Source: Thermomicrobiaceae bacterium
Lineage (GTDB): Bacteria > Chloroflexota > Chloroflexia > Thermomicrobiales > Thermomicrobiaceae
Length of the DNA: 38,830 nucleotides
Assembly (NCBI GenBank): GCA_007133615.1
Contig: SLMJ01000394.1
Coordinates: 1-38,830 of the forward strand
Direction of reading: 5' to 3'
Positions 18,155-27,623 of this stretch are shown one piece after another (position 1 is the stretch's first letter; each line of letters starts with the position of its first letter). The position numbers and the translations under genes were made by a program. The notes beneath the pieces were generated by a model that saw only the letters and a program-made list of their open reading frames with translations, did no database searches and was not told where the DNA came from.

Positions 18155-19852
18155 TCATGAACCAGCCGGTCGGAAATCAACGACCTCCAGTGTCACAGAG
18201 GTGCGTCCCTTCCAGGTGTTCTTGCGTAACGATACCGCGAGATCGGCAATCTGTGCGTCGTGCAGTTCTACTAGCCGGTCCCCGGCGTTGAACCCAACTG
18301 CTCGGAGCGGAACTCCGTTCGACGAGCGAACATTGAACAGGAGGTGCGCCTGATCCCGACTACGGCGGGCATCCACGATTTCCAGATCCCGCATCAGAAA
18401 GCGGGGCGCCGGGTTACCGTGACCGCACGGCTCCAGATGTTCGAGATCGTCGATGAGATCCAGCGAGACGAACTCCGGACGCAACTCAGCGTCCAGAGAG
18501 AGCGTGGGGAGCGGAGGCTCAGGCCCGACGTCTTGCTGGAAGACCTGATTGATCCGCTCGGTGAATTCGCCAATCCGGTTGGTTTCGATCGTCAAGCCAG
18601 CCGCCTTGCTGTGTCCACCGAACTTCTCAAGCACGTCCGAACAACGGTCCAGCGCCGAAACAACGTTGAACTCATCAATGCTCCGGGCCGAACCACGACT
18701 CAGCGGAACTCCCTGTTCCAGCGCAAACACGGGCCGGCCATACGCTTCGGTCAGCCGACTGGCGATCAGCCCGACCAGGCCGATACGCCATTCCGGAGAA
18801 TGGACGACGAGCACCGGGTTGTCACGGGAACCATCTGATTCAACAAAGATGCGTGCTGCGGTAACGTACTCGTCGAGCAGATCCTGCCGCTCCCGATTCA
18901 GATCATTGAGTCGATGTGCCAGCTCATCGGCACGACCCGGCGAATCAGTCAGCAGCAGTTCCAGCGCGATCCAGGGATCGTCGATACGGCCGGCCGCATT
19001 GATTCGCGGCCCGAGGAAGAATCCGAAATGATGACTGCGCAGGCTGTCCGGCTTGACCCCAGCCACTTCAGCCAGCGCATATAGCCCGGGCCCGGCATAT
19101 CGGGTGAACAGATCGATCCCGCGCTGAACAATCGCCCGGTTCGGCCCGACTAGCGGAACAACGTCCGCAACGGTCCCAAGAGCCACCAGCGGGAGAAATC
19201 GCTCACTACCGCGGTCTCCCGCCAGATTCCGCATCAACTGCCAGGCAACTCCCACGGCTGCATACTCACTGAACGAATGCGCCGAGTCTGGCCGGCGCGG
19301 CGAGACGAACGCGCCGCACGGAATATCTGCCGACCACACGTGATGGTGGTCAACCACGATCGATTCCAGTCCAGCTTTGCGGGCGTGTTCGAGTTCAGCT
19401 ACGTCGCTGGTTCCACAATCGACGGCAATCAGCAACCGGCATCCATCCCGGACCGCCTGATCGATTGCACCGGTGTTCAGGCCGTATCCATCCCGTTCCC
19501 GATGAGGAAGATACGGACGGGCGTCACCGCCAAGATCCCGGAGAGACTGGACCAGCAGGGCGGTAGACGTGACCCCGTCAACGTCGTAATCGCCGTAGAC
19601 CGCGATGCGCTCTCCGTTATTCAGGACAGACTGAATCAACGTCGTGGCCTGCTCAATGTCGGGAAGGGTTTCCGGTGATGGGATCCCGGAGACATCGTGA
19701 CTCAGAAGTTCCAGTGCTTCCTGGTGACTGGACACACCACGAGTCGCCAGAATCTCGCCGATCAGTCCAAGCGAGTGAAGATCCGCGTTTTCTGGTTTGA
19801 CCGGCTCAATCCAGCGATAACGCGGCATCGATATCGATAACCTTCCACTCAA
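18155..19852 (-). CDS. recJ: Single-stranded-DNA-specific exonuclease RecJ
   Basis: DHH motifs: IAVYGDYDVDGVTSTALL, SIVVDHHHV, and FGFFLGPRINAAGRIDDP, KFGGHSKAAGLTI. Confidence 0.93.
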   Translation of the reverse strand: MSGRLSISMPRYRWIEPVKPENADLHSLGLIGEILATRGVSSHQEALELLSHDVSGIPSPETLPDIEQATTLIQSVLNNGERIAVYGDYDVDGVTSTALLVQSLRDLGGDARPYLPHRERDGYGLNTGAIDQAVRDGCRLLIAVDCGTSDVAELEHARKAGLESIVVDHHHVWSADIPCGAFVSPRRPDSAHSFSEYAAVGVAWQLMRNLAGDRGSERFLPLVALGTVADVVPLVGPNRAIVQRGIDLFTRYAGPGLYALAEVAGVKPDSLRSHHFGFFLGPRINAAGRIDDPWIALELLLTDSPGRADELAHRLNDLNRERQDLLDEYVTAARIFVESDGSRDNPVLVVHSPEWRIGLVGLIASRLTEAYGRPVFALEQGVPLSRGSARSIDEFNVVSALDRCSDVLEKFGGHSKAAGLTIETNRIGEFTERINQVFQQDVGPEPPLPTLSLDAELRPEFVSLDLIDDLEHLEPCGHGNPAPRFLMRDLEIVDARRSRDQAHLLFNVRSSNGVPLRAVGFNAGDRLVELHDAQIADLAVSLRKNTWKGRTSVTLEVVDFRPAGS

Positions 19853-19888
19853 TCACCATCACGTGCCTGCATTCAACCCGCATGCGAC

Positions 19889-20563
19889 CTATTCGACCAC
19901 GTCTGCAGAGTCGTGGACTCGGACCATGATCGTCTCGGCTAGCTGATGCCCCAGAACGTGCTCGGTTTCATCAACCTTGATTCGAATCGGCCCGTCAAAC
20001 GGCATGCGCTCGACGATCGTCAGATCTGCCGCTGGATACAGGCCCAGATCGCCAAGGTACCTGAGCTTTTCCGGGTCTGTATCGCTGACGAGTTCAACGA
20101 CCGCGCGGTCACCCTCTTCGAGTTCGGTCAGGCGAAGCCCGATCGCCTCGGCGATCTCGCCCTCAACGGTCGGAATCGGCTCTCCGTGAGGGTCAACACT
20201 GGGAAATCCGAGGGCGCGATCGATCCGGGCTTCGAACTCCTCGGAGATGCTGTGCTCGAGACGATCAGCCTCCTCGTGAACCTCATCCCAGGAGTACCCC
20301 AGCGCATCCGCCAGATAGAGTTCCAGCAGGCGATGATGCCGGATCACCTCCAGGGCTGCCTTGCGCCCTGAAACTGTCAGCACCACGCCGCGATATCGCC
20401 GATGTTCAACCAGATTCAGGTCGGCCAGCCGTTTGATCATGTTCGTAACCGACGGACTCTGTACCTGAAGCCGCTCCGCAATCGACTGGGTCGTTACTGC
20501 AGAGCCTTCTTCTTCCAGCTTGAAAATGATCTTCAGGTAGTCTTCCATCGCGTGCGTGATCAT
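19889..20563 (-). CDS. DtxR/MntR-family metal-dependent transcriptional regulator
   Basis: MEDYLKIIFKLEEEGSAVTTQSIAERLQVQSPSVTNMIKRLADLNLVEHRRYRGVVLT; RHHRLLELYLADALGYSWDEVHEEADRLEHSISEE. Confidence 0.92.
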   Translation of the reverse strand: MITHAMEDYLKIIFKLEEEGSAVTTQSIAERLQVQSPSVTNMIKRLADLNLVEHRRYRGVVLTVSGRKAALEVIRHHRLLELYLADALGYSWDEVHEEADRLEHSISEEFEARIDRALGFPSVDPHGEPIPTVEGEIAEAIGLRLTELEEGDRAVVELVSDTDPEKLRYLGDLGLYPAADLTIVERMPFDGPIRIKVDETEHVLGHQLAETIMVRVHDSADVVE

Positions 20564-20701
20564 ATTTGCTCCGTGTGGATCGTACGTTTGACTCGAAGGC
20601 CCGGGCTGACCCGATCCGGCTTACCTGTCGGGTGCACTCTTTGACAGGGAGTATACTCTCCGGCATGGTACGTCGCGACCGGGCAGGAGTAGTCAACCCA
20701 A

Positions 20702-21652
20702 TTGAGCAAATTCCGAACATTCGCGATTGCCGGCGCAGGTTTACTGGGAACTGCACTGGCTTATGCAGCACTCGTCGAACCGCGAACGATCATCCTTCGG
20801 GAACTCGAATTGTCCATGCCGACGATCCCGCCATCGCTGGACGGGCTCCGGATCGGTTTCATCAGCGACCTGCATGTCGGTGGTCCTGGAGATCCGGTCG
20901 GAAGCATCCATCGCGCGATCAGCGTGCTCGAAGAACAGCGTCCTGATCTCATCCTCCTTGGTGGAGACTACTACGATCGGGGAATGCGGGTCCCCGAGGA
21001 ACCGGATTGGAGCCGGCTCGCGGCGATCGCGCCGACATTCGGCGTCCCGGGCAATCACGATTACCATCGAGGACTTGAAACCACTGAGGAAGTAATGCGC
21101 TTGCTGGACGATTCCGGGATCTGTCTTCTTCGGAACACCAGCCAGCACGTGAATGTGCGTGGCGGAACAGTGCGGATCATAGGCCTCGACGACCCCTACA
21201 CTGGTCGGGCGGATTTCGGGAGTGCCACGGACGGACTGAGCGACGACTTCCACCCGACGATCCTGCTGACGCATGCCGGCCTTGTTGCAGATTACTTGCC
21301 AGAAGCGAGCGCTGACCTGATTGTGAGCGGCCACACCCACGGCGCTCAGGTGAGTGTCTCGCCGTTTCGTCGGACCGGTCCGCTGGACATCTTCTGGTGG
21401 CTGGACTACATCAAGGGATCACCGCTCTCGCCGTATCGGCAGGGCCTTTTCAGGGTGCGGGGTTCAGTTCTTTATGTGGGAAACGGGCTGGGAACGACGT
21501 CGCTCGGGATGCGACTCGCAGCGCCCCCCGAGGTTTCGATATTCACGTTGCGCCATGGAACCGGCAGCCAGGATCTGCCCTGCGACCATCCTGATCGCTA
21601 TCTCGCAGGGTACCGCGCCACAAGGATCAAGCCAGACAACTGGCTAACGTGA
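20702..21652 (+). CDS. Metallophosphoesterase with N-terminal membrane/signal segment (TTG start)
   Basis: IGFISDLHVGG, ILLGGDYYDRG, GVPGNHDYHRG, LTHAGL, VSGHTHGAQV. Confidence 0.88.
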   Translation: MSKFRTFAIAGAGLLGTALAYAALVEPRTIILRELELSMPTIPPSLDGLRIGFISDLHVGGPGDPVGSIHRAISVLEEQRPDLILLGGDYYDRGMRVPEEPDWSRLAAIAPTFGVPGNHDYHRGLETTEEVMRLLDDSGICLLRNTSQHVNVRGGTVRIIGLDDPYTGRADFGSATDGLSDDFHPTILLTHAGLVADYLPEASADLIVSGHTHGAQVSVSPFRRTGPLDIFWWLDYIKGSPLSPYRQGLFRVRGSVLYVGNGLGTTSLGMRLAAPPEVSIFTLRHGTGSQDLPCDHPDRYLAGYRATRIKPDNWLT

Positions 21653-22699
21653 CCGCTCCACCAGCCGCTCACAGAGTACGACCAGTTGATCCCGCTCGGC
21701 GGTCGGCCTGGTGACCCTGTCAAGGAGATCGAGGGCCTGATCGTGATACTGCTGGGTGAGCTCATTGACTCGCTCTGCTACCCCGTGCTCGTCGAGCATT
21801 TCCGTTACCCGGCTGACGTCCTGTTCGCCAATTGTTTCGCGCCCGTAAATCTCCAGCAGTTCACGTCGTTGCCGTTCCGAAAGTGACTCCATTAGCATGA
21901 TGATCGGTATCGATTGCTTGCGGCCGCGTATATCATCCCCTGCCTGTTTGCCGGTGTGATCGTCTTCACCCCAGATCCCGAGGAAATCATCACGAACCTG
22001 AAATCCCAGCCCCAGCAACCGACCGAACTCACGGAACTGCTCGCAACTCGCAGGAGCGCACCCGGCGATACGGGCCCCGGCCCAAGTGGCGAAACCAACG
22101 ATCGCCGCCGTCTTTCCGGAAATCATGCGAAGGTAGTCAGCCGGGGTTACGTTTGCACGCTCGGCGAACCCGAGATCAAGCACCTGGCCCTCGACGATCT
22201 GCAGCGTCATCTTATTGAATGCCTCGATGACGTCCGCCAGCGTCTCCGCATCCATTCCCTGGTCCCGGCCTCGCAGAACGGCCAATTGACTGAGTGCGAA
22301 TGTCGCGTCGCCAGCGTTGATGGCCTGGGCTTCTCCCCAGAGACTCCAGATGGTTGACCGACCTCGCCGTAGCGCACTTTGATCCTGCACGTCATCATGC
22401 ATGAGAGTGAAATTGTGCAGAAGTTCGATTCCCGCAGCAACCGGGATTGCATGTTCAGAGTTACCACCGGCAGCCCCGGTGCTGAGCAAACAGACAACTG
22501 GCCGGACACGCTTTCCGGGATCGGCGCTCACAGTGGAAAAGTGCTGATCAACCCATCCGAGGTGGTATCGAATCATGCCGTATAGCGAAGGATCACCAGA
22601 CGCGGAAGTACCGGGAGAGGCGGCCTCGGCCTGATCCACCACCTCACGCATGAGTCCCTCGGTGCGGACGATCAGTTCGTCGATTGCGCGAGCCTTCAT
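21644..22699 (-). CDS. Polyprenyl (geranylgeranyl-type) diphosphate synthase
   Basis: LLHNFTLMHDDVQDQSALRRGRSTIW (first Asp-rich motif) and GFQVRDDFLGIWGEDDHTGKQAGDDIRGRKQSIPI (second). Confidence 0.9.
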   Translation of the reverse strand: MKARAIDELIVRTEGLMREVVDQAEAASPGTSASGDPSLYGMIRYHLGWVDQHFSTVSADPGKRVRPVVCLLSTGAAGGNSEHAIPVAAGIELLHNFTLMHDDVQDQSALRRGRSTIWSLWGEAQAINAGDATFALSQLAVLRGRDQGMDAETLADVIEAFNKMTLQIVEGQVLDLGFAERANVTPADYLRMISGKTAAIVGFATWAGARIAGCAPASCEQFREFGRLLGLGFQVRDDFLGIWGEDDHTGKQAGDDIRGRKQSIPIIMLMESLSERQRRELLEIYGRETIGEQDVSRVTEMLDEHGVAERVNELTQQYHDQALDLLDRVTRPTAERDQLVVLCERLVERSR

Positions 22700-22922
22700 A
22701 GAGCTTCCCTCCCCGCCCATGAACATTGAAGGCGCACCAATGTTCGTGCATACTATAACAAGTGTGAGGTATTCGCCTGAATGACGTTCACAGCCGGACC
22801 GGCGGGTTTTGCATAACGCGGTCGGGCTTTCTGGAATACCGCACCGTCACTTCCGCGTTTTAAGGAAGTGACCACGCGAAAAACGGTGGTTGGGAATATC
22901 GACATCCGGAGGTAGAGCATCG

Positions 22923-23612
22923 ATGATTTTCGATCCAATTTTCTTTCTGTTCCTGATTCCGCCGATTCTGCTCATGTTGTTTGCACAATGGCGGGTCAAG
23001 AACACGTTCGGCAAGTTCAGCCAGGTGCTGAATCAGCGAGGATTGAGCGGGGCAGAGGCCGCGCGCAAAATCCTTGATGAAAACGGCCTGTACGACGTTC
23101 CGGTGGAGCAGGTGGATGGTGAACTGACTGACCACTATGATCCCCGGGCCCGGGCACTTCGCCTGTCAAACCCGGTGTACGGTGGCCGTTCCGTCGCCGC
23201 ACTCGGCATCGCTGCCCACGAGGCGGGCCATGCCTTGCAGCATTCGGAAGGCTATGCGCCGCTCCAGATCCGATCGCTTCTCGTTCCGGCCGCAACATTC
23301 GGCTCGAACCTGGGCTGGATCATGATCCTGGCAGGCGTCTTCATTCAGTTCACTGCGCTGGCCTGGCTCGGCGTGCTGTTCTTCGCTGCAGGTACGCTCT
23401 TCGCGCTGGTAACGCTGCCGGTCGAATTCAATGCCAGCAGCCGCGCAATGGCTATGCTCACGACCAACGGCATGGTCGTGACACAGGAAGAGCAGAGCCA
23501 GAATCAGCAGGTGCTGAACGCAGCTGCGCTGACCTACATCGCTGGCTTCCTCGCCGCCCTCATGCAGCTGATCTACTGGATCCTGCTGGTGGCCGGAGTG
23601 AGTCGCGACTAG
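22923..23612 (+). CDS. Membrane neutral zinc metallopeptidase (YugP-type)
   Basis: HEAGH zinc motif in ALGIAAHEAGHALQHSEGYAPLQIRSLLVPAATFGSNLGW, with several transmembrane stretches. Start trimmed to MIFDP. Confidence 0.9.
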   Translation: MIFDPIFFLFLIPPILLMLFAQWRVKNTFGKFSQVLNQRGLSGAEAARKILDENGLYDVPVEQVDGELTDHYDPRARALRLSNPVYGGRSVAALGIAAHEAGHALQHSEGYAPLQIRSLLVPAATFGSNLGWIMILAGVFIQFTALAWLGVLFFAAGTLFALVTLPVEFNASSRAMAMLTTNGMVVTQEEQSQNQQVLNAAALTYIAGFLAALMQLIYWILLVAGVSRD

Positions 23613-23658
23613 ATCAATGCGTTCCCCGGCACAGTTCGGGCACACCACGAAAAGAAGA

Positions 23659-23687
23659 AGCGCCCCGGCCGCAATGGCCGGGGCGCT
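23659..23687. terminator. Strong intrinsic-terminator-like hairpin
   Basis: 12-bp perfect stem agcgccccggcc / ggccggggcgct, loop gcaat, followed by attcgtttg. Confidence 0.8.
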
Positions 23688-23717
23688 ATTCGTTTGCTCT
23701 GTTGATAACGCGCGAGA

Positions 23718-25313
23718 CTACCGAGTTCCAGGTGCGCTCACTTCTCGCCGCAGGACCCGGCCCGGCAGGTTGCCCGTCGCTTTTCCATCGCGAACCGCGT
23801 GAACTCCGTTGACGATAACCTGTTCGATGCCATCCGGATGAACAGTCGGATTGTCATACGACGCCCGGTCGATGATCGAATCCGGATCGAACACGGTAAC
23901 GTCTGCGAAGTTTCCGGGCTTGAGTTCGCCGCGCTCCGGAAGTCCGAGACGCCAGGCGGAGAGACCGGTCATTTTGTGTACCGCCGACTCCAGCGGCATA
24001 AGACGCTCATCACGGGAGTAGTGTCCGAGCACGCGCGGGAAGGTGCCATACGTTCGCGGATGCGGGGTACCACCCATGAGGCCGTCGGAGCAGTGCATCA
24101 ACCACGGCTGGACGATGAGGTTTCGAACGTCCTTCTCATCCATGGCGAAGAGGATCATCGAGACTTCGTGGTCTTCTTCCAGCAACAAGCGCACCGTCGC
24201 CTCGAACGGTTCGATTCCCCATTGCTCAGAGATGTCCTGCAGAGATTTGCCGACGACCCAGGCGTTCTTCTCGGTTTGCACGCCGGAAATCCGGATGTTC
24301 TCCCAGCCGGTCGCGACGACGTTCGACTCCCAGTCGTCGAGACCGGAGTGCATATCCCGACGCATCATGTCTTTCATTCGGGAATCCTTGAGCCAGCGGT
24401 TGAGCGTCCGGATTCCTTCGGCATGCGCCCACGGCGGAAGCAGTGCGGCCAGCATCGTACTCCCGGCGGTGTACGGGTACTGGTCGGCGGTGATGTCCAG
24501 ACCACTCCGGCGGGCATTCTCGACCGCGGCGATCATTTCGTCTGATTTGCCAAACGCCTGCTTGCCGCGGGCCTTGAAGTGTGAGATATGGCAGGCAGCG
24601 CCGCTCTTGCGGGCGATCTCGAAGACTTCGTTCATCCCTTTGAGGATCTCTTCACCCTCGTATCTCATGTGATAGACCATGAAGGATCCGTGGCGAGCGA
24701 CAACCTGGCCCATGTTGATCAACTCGGACGTGTCGCTGTAGACACATGGCGAATAGATCAGTCCGGTCGAAAACCCGATCGCCCCCTGGCGAATCGCCTG
24801 ATCAACAAGCTGGCGCATCGTCTCGACTTCACCCAGAGACGGCTTCCTGTCTCCCATGCCCATCGCGTGCAGGCGGATCGTGCCGTGACCGACCATGGCG
24901 GCAACATTCGTTGCCGCACCCTCGCAGCGCTCCAGATACTCCCCGAAGCTGCGCCAGTCCCAGGGAACATCTGGATCGCCATTCAGGCCGGACAGGTGCC
25001 GCCGCCACATCGGAATGTCATCCTCTTTGATCGGAGCCTCGGACAGGCCATCCTGCCCGAGCAGTTCGAGGGTGACACCCTGCATCAGCTTTGGCGCCAG
25101 TTGCGGGTCAGACATGCAGACGAGGTCGCAATGACTGTGCATGTCGATGAATCCGGGCGCAACAGCCCGACCGTCAACGTCGATGACATCGCCGGACTCT
25201 TCCGCGTCGGGTCCAGCCGCAACGACTCGATCTCCGTCAACGACGACGTTGCCCTTGACTGGCGCCGCCCCGGTACCGTCGTAGATTGTTCCGTTCTTCA
25301 GCGTAAACGCCAT
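23718..25313 (-). CDS. N-acyl-D-amino-acid deacylase (D-aminoacylase) family amidohydrolase
   Basis: APGFIDMHSHCDL, GLDITADQYPYTAGSTML, HCSDGLMGGTPHPRTYGTFPRVLGHYSRDERLMPLESAVHKMTGLSAWRLGL. Start trimmed to MAFTLKNG. Confidence 0.9.
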   Translation of the reverse strand: MAFTLKNGTIYDGTGAAPVKGNVVVDGDRVVAAGPDAEESGDVIDVDGRAVAPGFIDMHSHCDLVCMSDPQLAPKLMQGVTLELLGQDGLSEAPIKEDDIPMWRRHLSGLNGDPDVPWDWRSFGEYLERCEGAATNVAAMVGHGTIRLHAMGMGDRKPSLGEVETMRQLVDQAIRQGAIGFSTGLIYSPCVYSDTSELINMGQVVARHGSFMVYHMRYEGEEILKGMNEVFEIARKSGAACHISHFKARGKQAFGKSDEMIAAVENARRSGLDITADQYPYTAGSTMLAALLPPWAHAEGIRTLNRWLKDSRMKDMMRRDMHSGLDDWESNVVATGWENIRISGVQTEKNAWVVGKSLQDISEQWGIEPFEATVRLLLEEDHEVSMILFAMDEKDVRNLIVQPWLMHCSDGLMGGTPHPRTYGTFPRVLGHYSRDERLMPLESAVHKMTGLSAWRLGLPERGELKPGNFADVTVFDPDSIIDRASYDNPTVHPDGIEQVIVNGVHAVRDGKATGNLPGRVLRREVSAPGTR

Positions 25314-25317
25314 ACGG

Positions 25318-26697
25318 TTAGCCCCCGACTCCATACTCCCGGTTGATGAAGCGTCCATGGCCCTGCTGGCCGTGAACGACGTGCTCGCCGTTGAATTCGT
25401 ACATCGTTGCTCCCCGGACAAGCGTACGCACCACACGAACACCGATCTTCTTGCCTTCGAACGGTGTCCACTTGTTCTTGTGGAGCATGTCTGCACCCGT
25501 GGCGGTCCACGGCGCGTTCAGGTCATAGATCGCAATATCCGCGTCGGAACCCGGTCGGAGCGAGCCCTTGCGGGGATAGGAGCCAAAAATCTTCGCCGGG
25601 TTGGTGCTCGAGACCCGGACGAAGTCCGTAAAGTCCAGGTCGCGCTTGTGGATGAATTCGTCCAGCATTGCGGGGAACATCGTCTGAATGCCGGAGAGTC
25701 CCAGCGGAGCGTTCCAGATGTTGTCCTTACCGGCTTCCTTGCTCTCGATCGTGTAGCCGCAGTGGTCCGAGGAGATGACATCCATGGTGCCGTCCTGAAC
25801 GTATGTCCAGAGCAGCTCCACCTCGTCGCGCTCCCGGATCGCAGGTGCGCATCGGCCAAACGGACCGAGTTTGACGAGATCATCGGTGTCGAGCGCCAGG
25901 TACTGCGGGCAGGTCTCGACTTCAACCCGGACACCCCGGTCCTTCGCCCGCCGGACCAGCTCCAGCCCACTCACCGTGCTGGTGTGGCAGATATACGCTC
26001 TGGCGCCGGTTTCCTCGGCAAAGAAGATCGCCCGGTTAATCGCTTCGGCTTCAACAATTGGCGGGCGGGAATCGGCATGAGCCAGCGGATCGTTCTCTCC
26101 CGCCTCCTGCAGCGTGTTGATGCCGTCCTGCAGGAGCTCATCATTCTCAGCGTGCAGGCCGTATGGAACGTCGGAATCAGCCAGCAGCGCGAAGACGTCA
26201 TACATGCTGGCATCGGTGATTCGGGGGAAACCGGGGCTGGAACCGGCCATGAACGACTTGACCGCAGCGATACCCGTATCGATCATCTCTTCGATCGATT
26301 CCACGTCCTGGTTGATCGCCGCGCCCCAGAGTGCGAAATCGACGAGCGATTTTTTCTCGCCCAGTTCGATCTTTTCCTTGATGTGCGCGGCCTCACTGGC
26401 CACCGGCGTCGCCTGCGGCATCTCCACGACCGAACTGATACCTCCAGCAACAGCGCCCATGCTTCCGTAATAGAATCCCTCGATCTCGTTCGGATCCGGA
26501 TCCTTGAAGTGTGTGTGGGCATCGATCCCGCCCGGAATGACCAGCTTGTCGGTCGCATCGATAACCTCATCGGCGTCGATGTCCGATGAATCGGTCGTCA
26601 GCCCGGAGACGACCTCGCCGTCGATGACGACATCGGCCTGGAAGACGTCGGTGTCTGTACTGACAATCCCACCGCGAATGACTACTTTCTTTGCCAC
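25318..26697 (-). CDS. Cyclic amidohydrolase (allantoinase/hydantoinase/dihydroorotase family)
   Basis: VIPGGIDAHTHFKDPDP, candidate carboxylated Lys in AAVKSFMAGS, YICHTSTVSGLELV, DVISSDHCGYTIESKEAGKDNIWNAPLGLSGIQTMFPAML. Confidence 0.87.
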   Translation of the reverse strand: MAKKVVIRGGIVSTDTDVFQADVVIDGEVVSGLTTDSSDIDADEVIDATDKLVIPGGIDAHTHFKDPDPNEIEGFYYGSMGAVAGGISSVVEMPQATPVASEAAHIKEKIELGEKKSLVDFALWGAAINQDVESIEEMIDTGIAAVKSFMAGSSPGFPRITDASMYDVFALLADSDVPYGLHAENDELLQDGINTLQEAGENDPLAHADSRPPIVEAEAINRAIFFAEETGARAYICHTSTVSGLELVRRAKDRGVRVEVETCPQYLALDTDDLVKLGPFGRCAPAIRERDEVELLWTYVQDGTMDVISSDHCGYTIESKEAGKDNIWNAPLGLSGIQTMFPAMLDEFIHKRDLDFTDFVRVSSTNPAKIFGSYPRKGSLRPGSDADIAIYDLNAPWTATGADMLHKNKWTPFEGKKIGVRVVRTLVRGATMYEFNGEHVVHGQQGHGRFINREYGVGG

Positions 26698-26882
26698 AAC
26701 CCTCTCCCCAACATGTATGGACGATCGCGATTCAGTCTGAAGCCAGACCTACCACATCCTAACCTGTCATGAATCCGGACGCATCCCGCAGTTCCCCCGG
26801 TTTCACAGCCAGTCACCATCAGTGTCCTACGTACAAACACACTGCGCAGTACGCATTGATCTGGTATCTGCGAGGATTCGAT

Positions 26883-27368
26883 ATGAACGAAATTCCGATG
26901 TCACGACGTGAGTTGCAATCCCGTATCGACGAAAACTGGCAAGCGTTGCTGGACAAGCTCGACTCGTTTTCGGATGACGAACTGACTATTCCGAACGTCA
27001 TCGGCATCTGGTCGATGAAAGATCTGATCGGCCATCTCGAGACATGGGACCGTATCGCCACTATGAAAATCGAATTCGCCGAGCAGGGCGAAACCCGGCC
27101 ATGGTGGCAGGTCGTGGAGTCGCCGTATGACGGTATCGATGAATTCAACGAAGCAGACGTCGAGGCGAATCGCCACAAATCGATCGAGGAACTCTGGCAC
27201 GAGCTTCATTCACGGCACACCGAATTGCTGAAGCGCGTCGAACGCTCGAGCGCCGTTACCAATGATCTGATCGCCGTGGATACCTGGGAGCACTATCTGG
27301 TGCATCTGGCTGACATTACCGAATGGGAGCGCCAACGCGAACCGGCTGGCGGCCCGGATCAGGATTGA
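26883..27368 (+). CDS. DinB/ClbS(DfsB)-like four-helix-bundle protein
   Basis: MSRRELQSRIDENWQALLDKLDSFSDDELTIPNVIGIWSMKDLIGHLETWDRIA is the ClbS/DinB-like N-terminal pattern. Confidence 0.7.
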   Translation: MNEIPMSRRELQSRIDENWQALLDKLDSFSDDELTIPNVIGIWSMKDLIGHLETWDRIATMKIEFAEQGETRPWWQVVESPYDGIDEFNEADVEANRHKSIEELWHELHSRHTELLKRVERSSAVTNDLIAVDTWEHYLVHLADITEWERQREPAGGPDQD

Positions 27369-27567
27369 TCAAACCGACCGTTCACCCCCTCACCCCTCTT
27401 CCCGTGGAGTGGCACCGCACTGGTTCCCCCTCGACCGTGCGACTCCTGCCACTCCATTTCAATTCTCAACGAGGTTCACAGCCAGTCACACTACCCCGTA
27501 GACGTCGACCGCCGTGTCGACAGATTCACCGATAGTTACTCGGAATACTGGGGAACGACACAACGAA

Positions 27568-27594
27568 AACGGGAGCACCAATGGTGCTCCCGTT
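27568..27594. terminator. Intrinsic-terminator-like hairpin between convergent genes
   Basis: aacgggagcacc / ggtgctcccgtt stem, loop about 3 nt. Confidence 0.75.
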
Positions 27595-27623
27595 GATCGC
27601 TCGGTATTGTGTTCGTGCTGGAA

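Noticed and set aside
20649-20658. Palindrome gagtatactc upstream of the metallophosphoesterase as a DtxR operator
   Set aside because: Only 10 bp, overlaps a possible -10 element, and does not resemble known DtxR/IdeR/MntR boxes.
25357-26589. 410-aa plus-strand ORF
   Set aside because: Fully antisense to the well-supported cyclic amidohydrolase gene; no domain.
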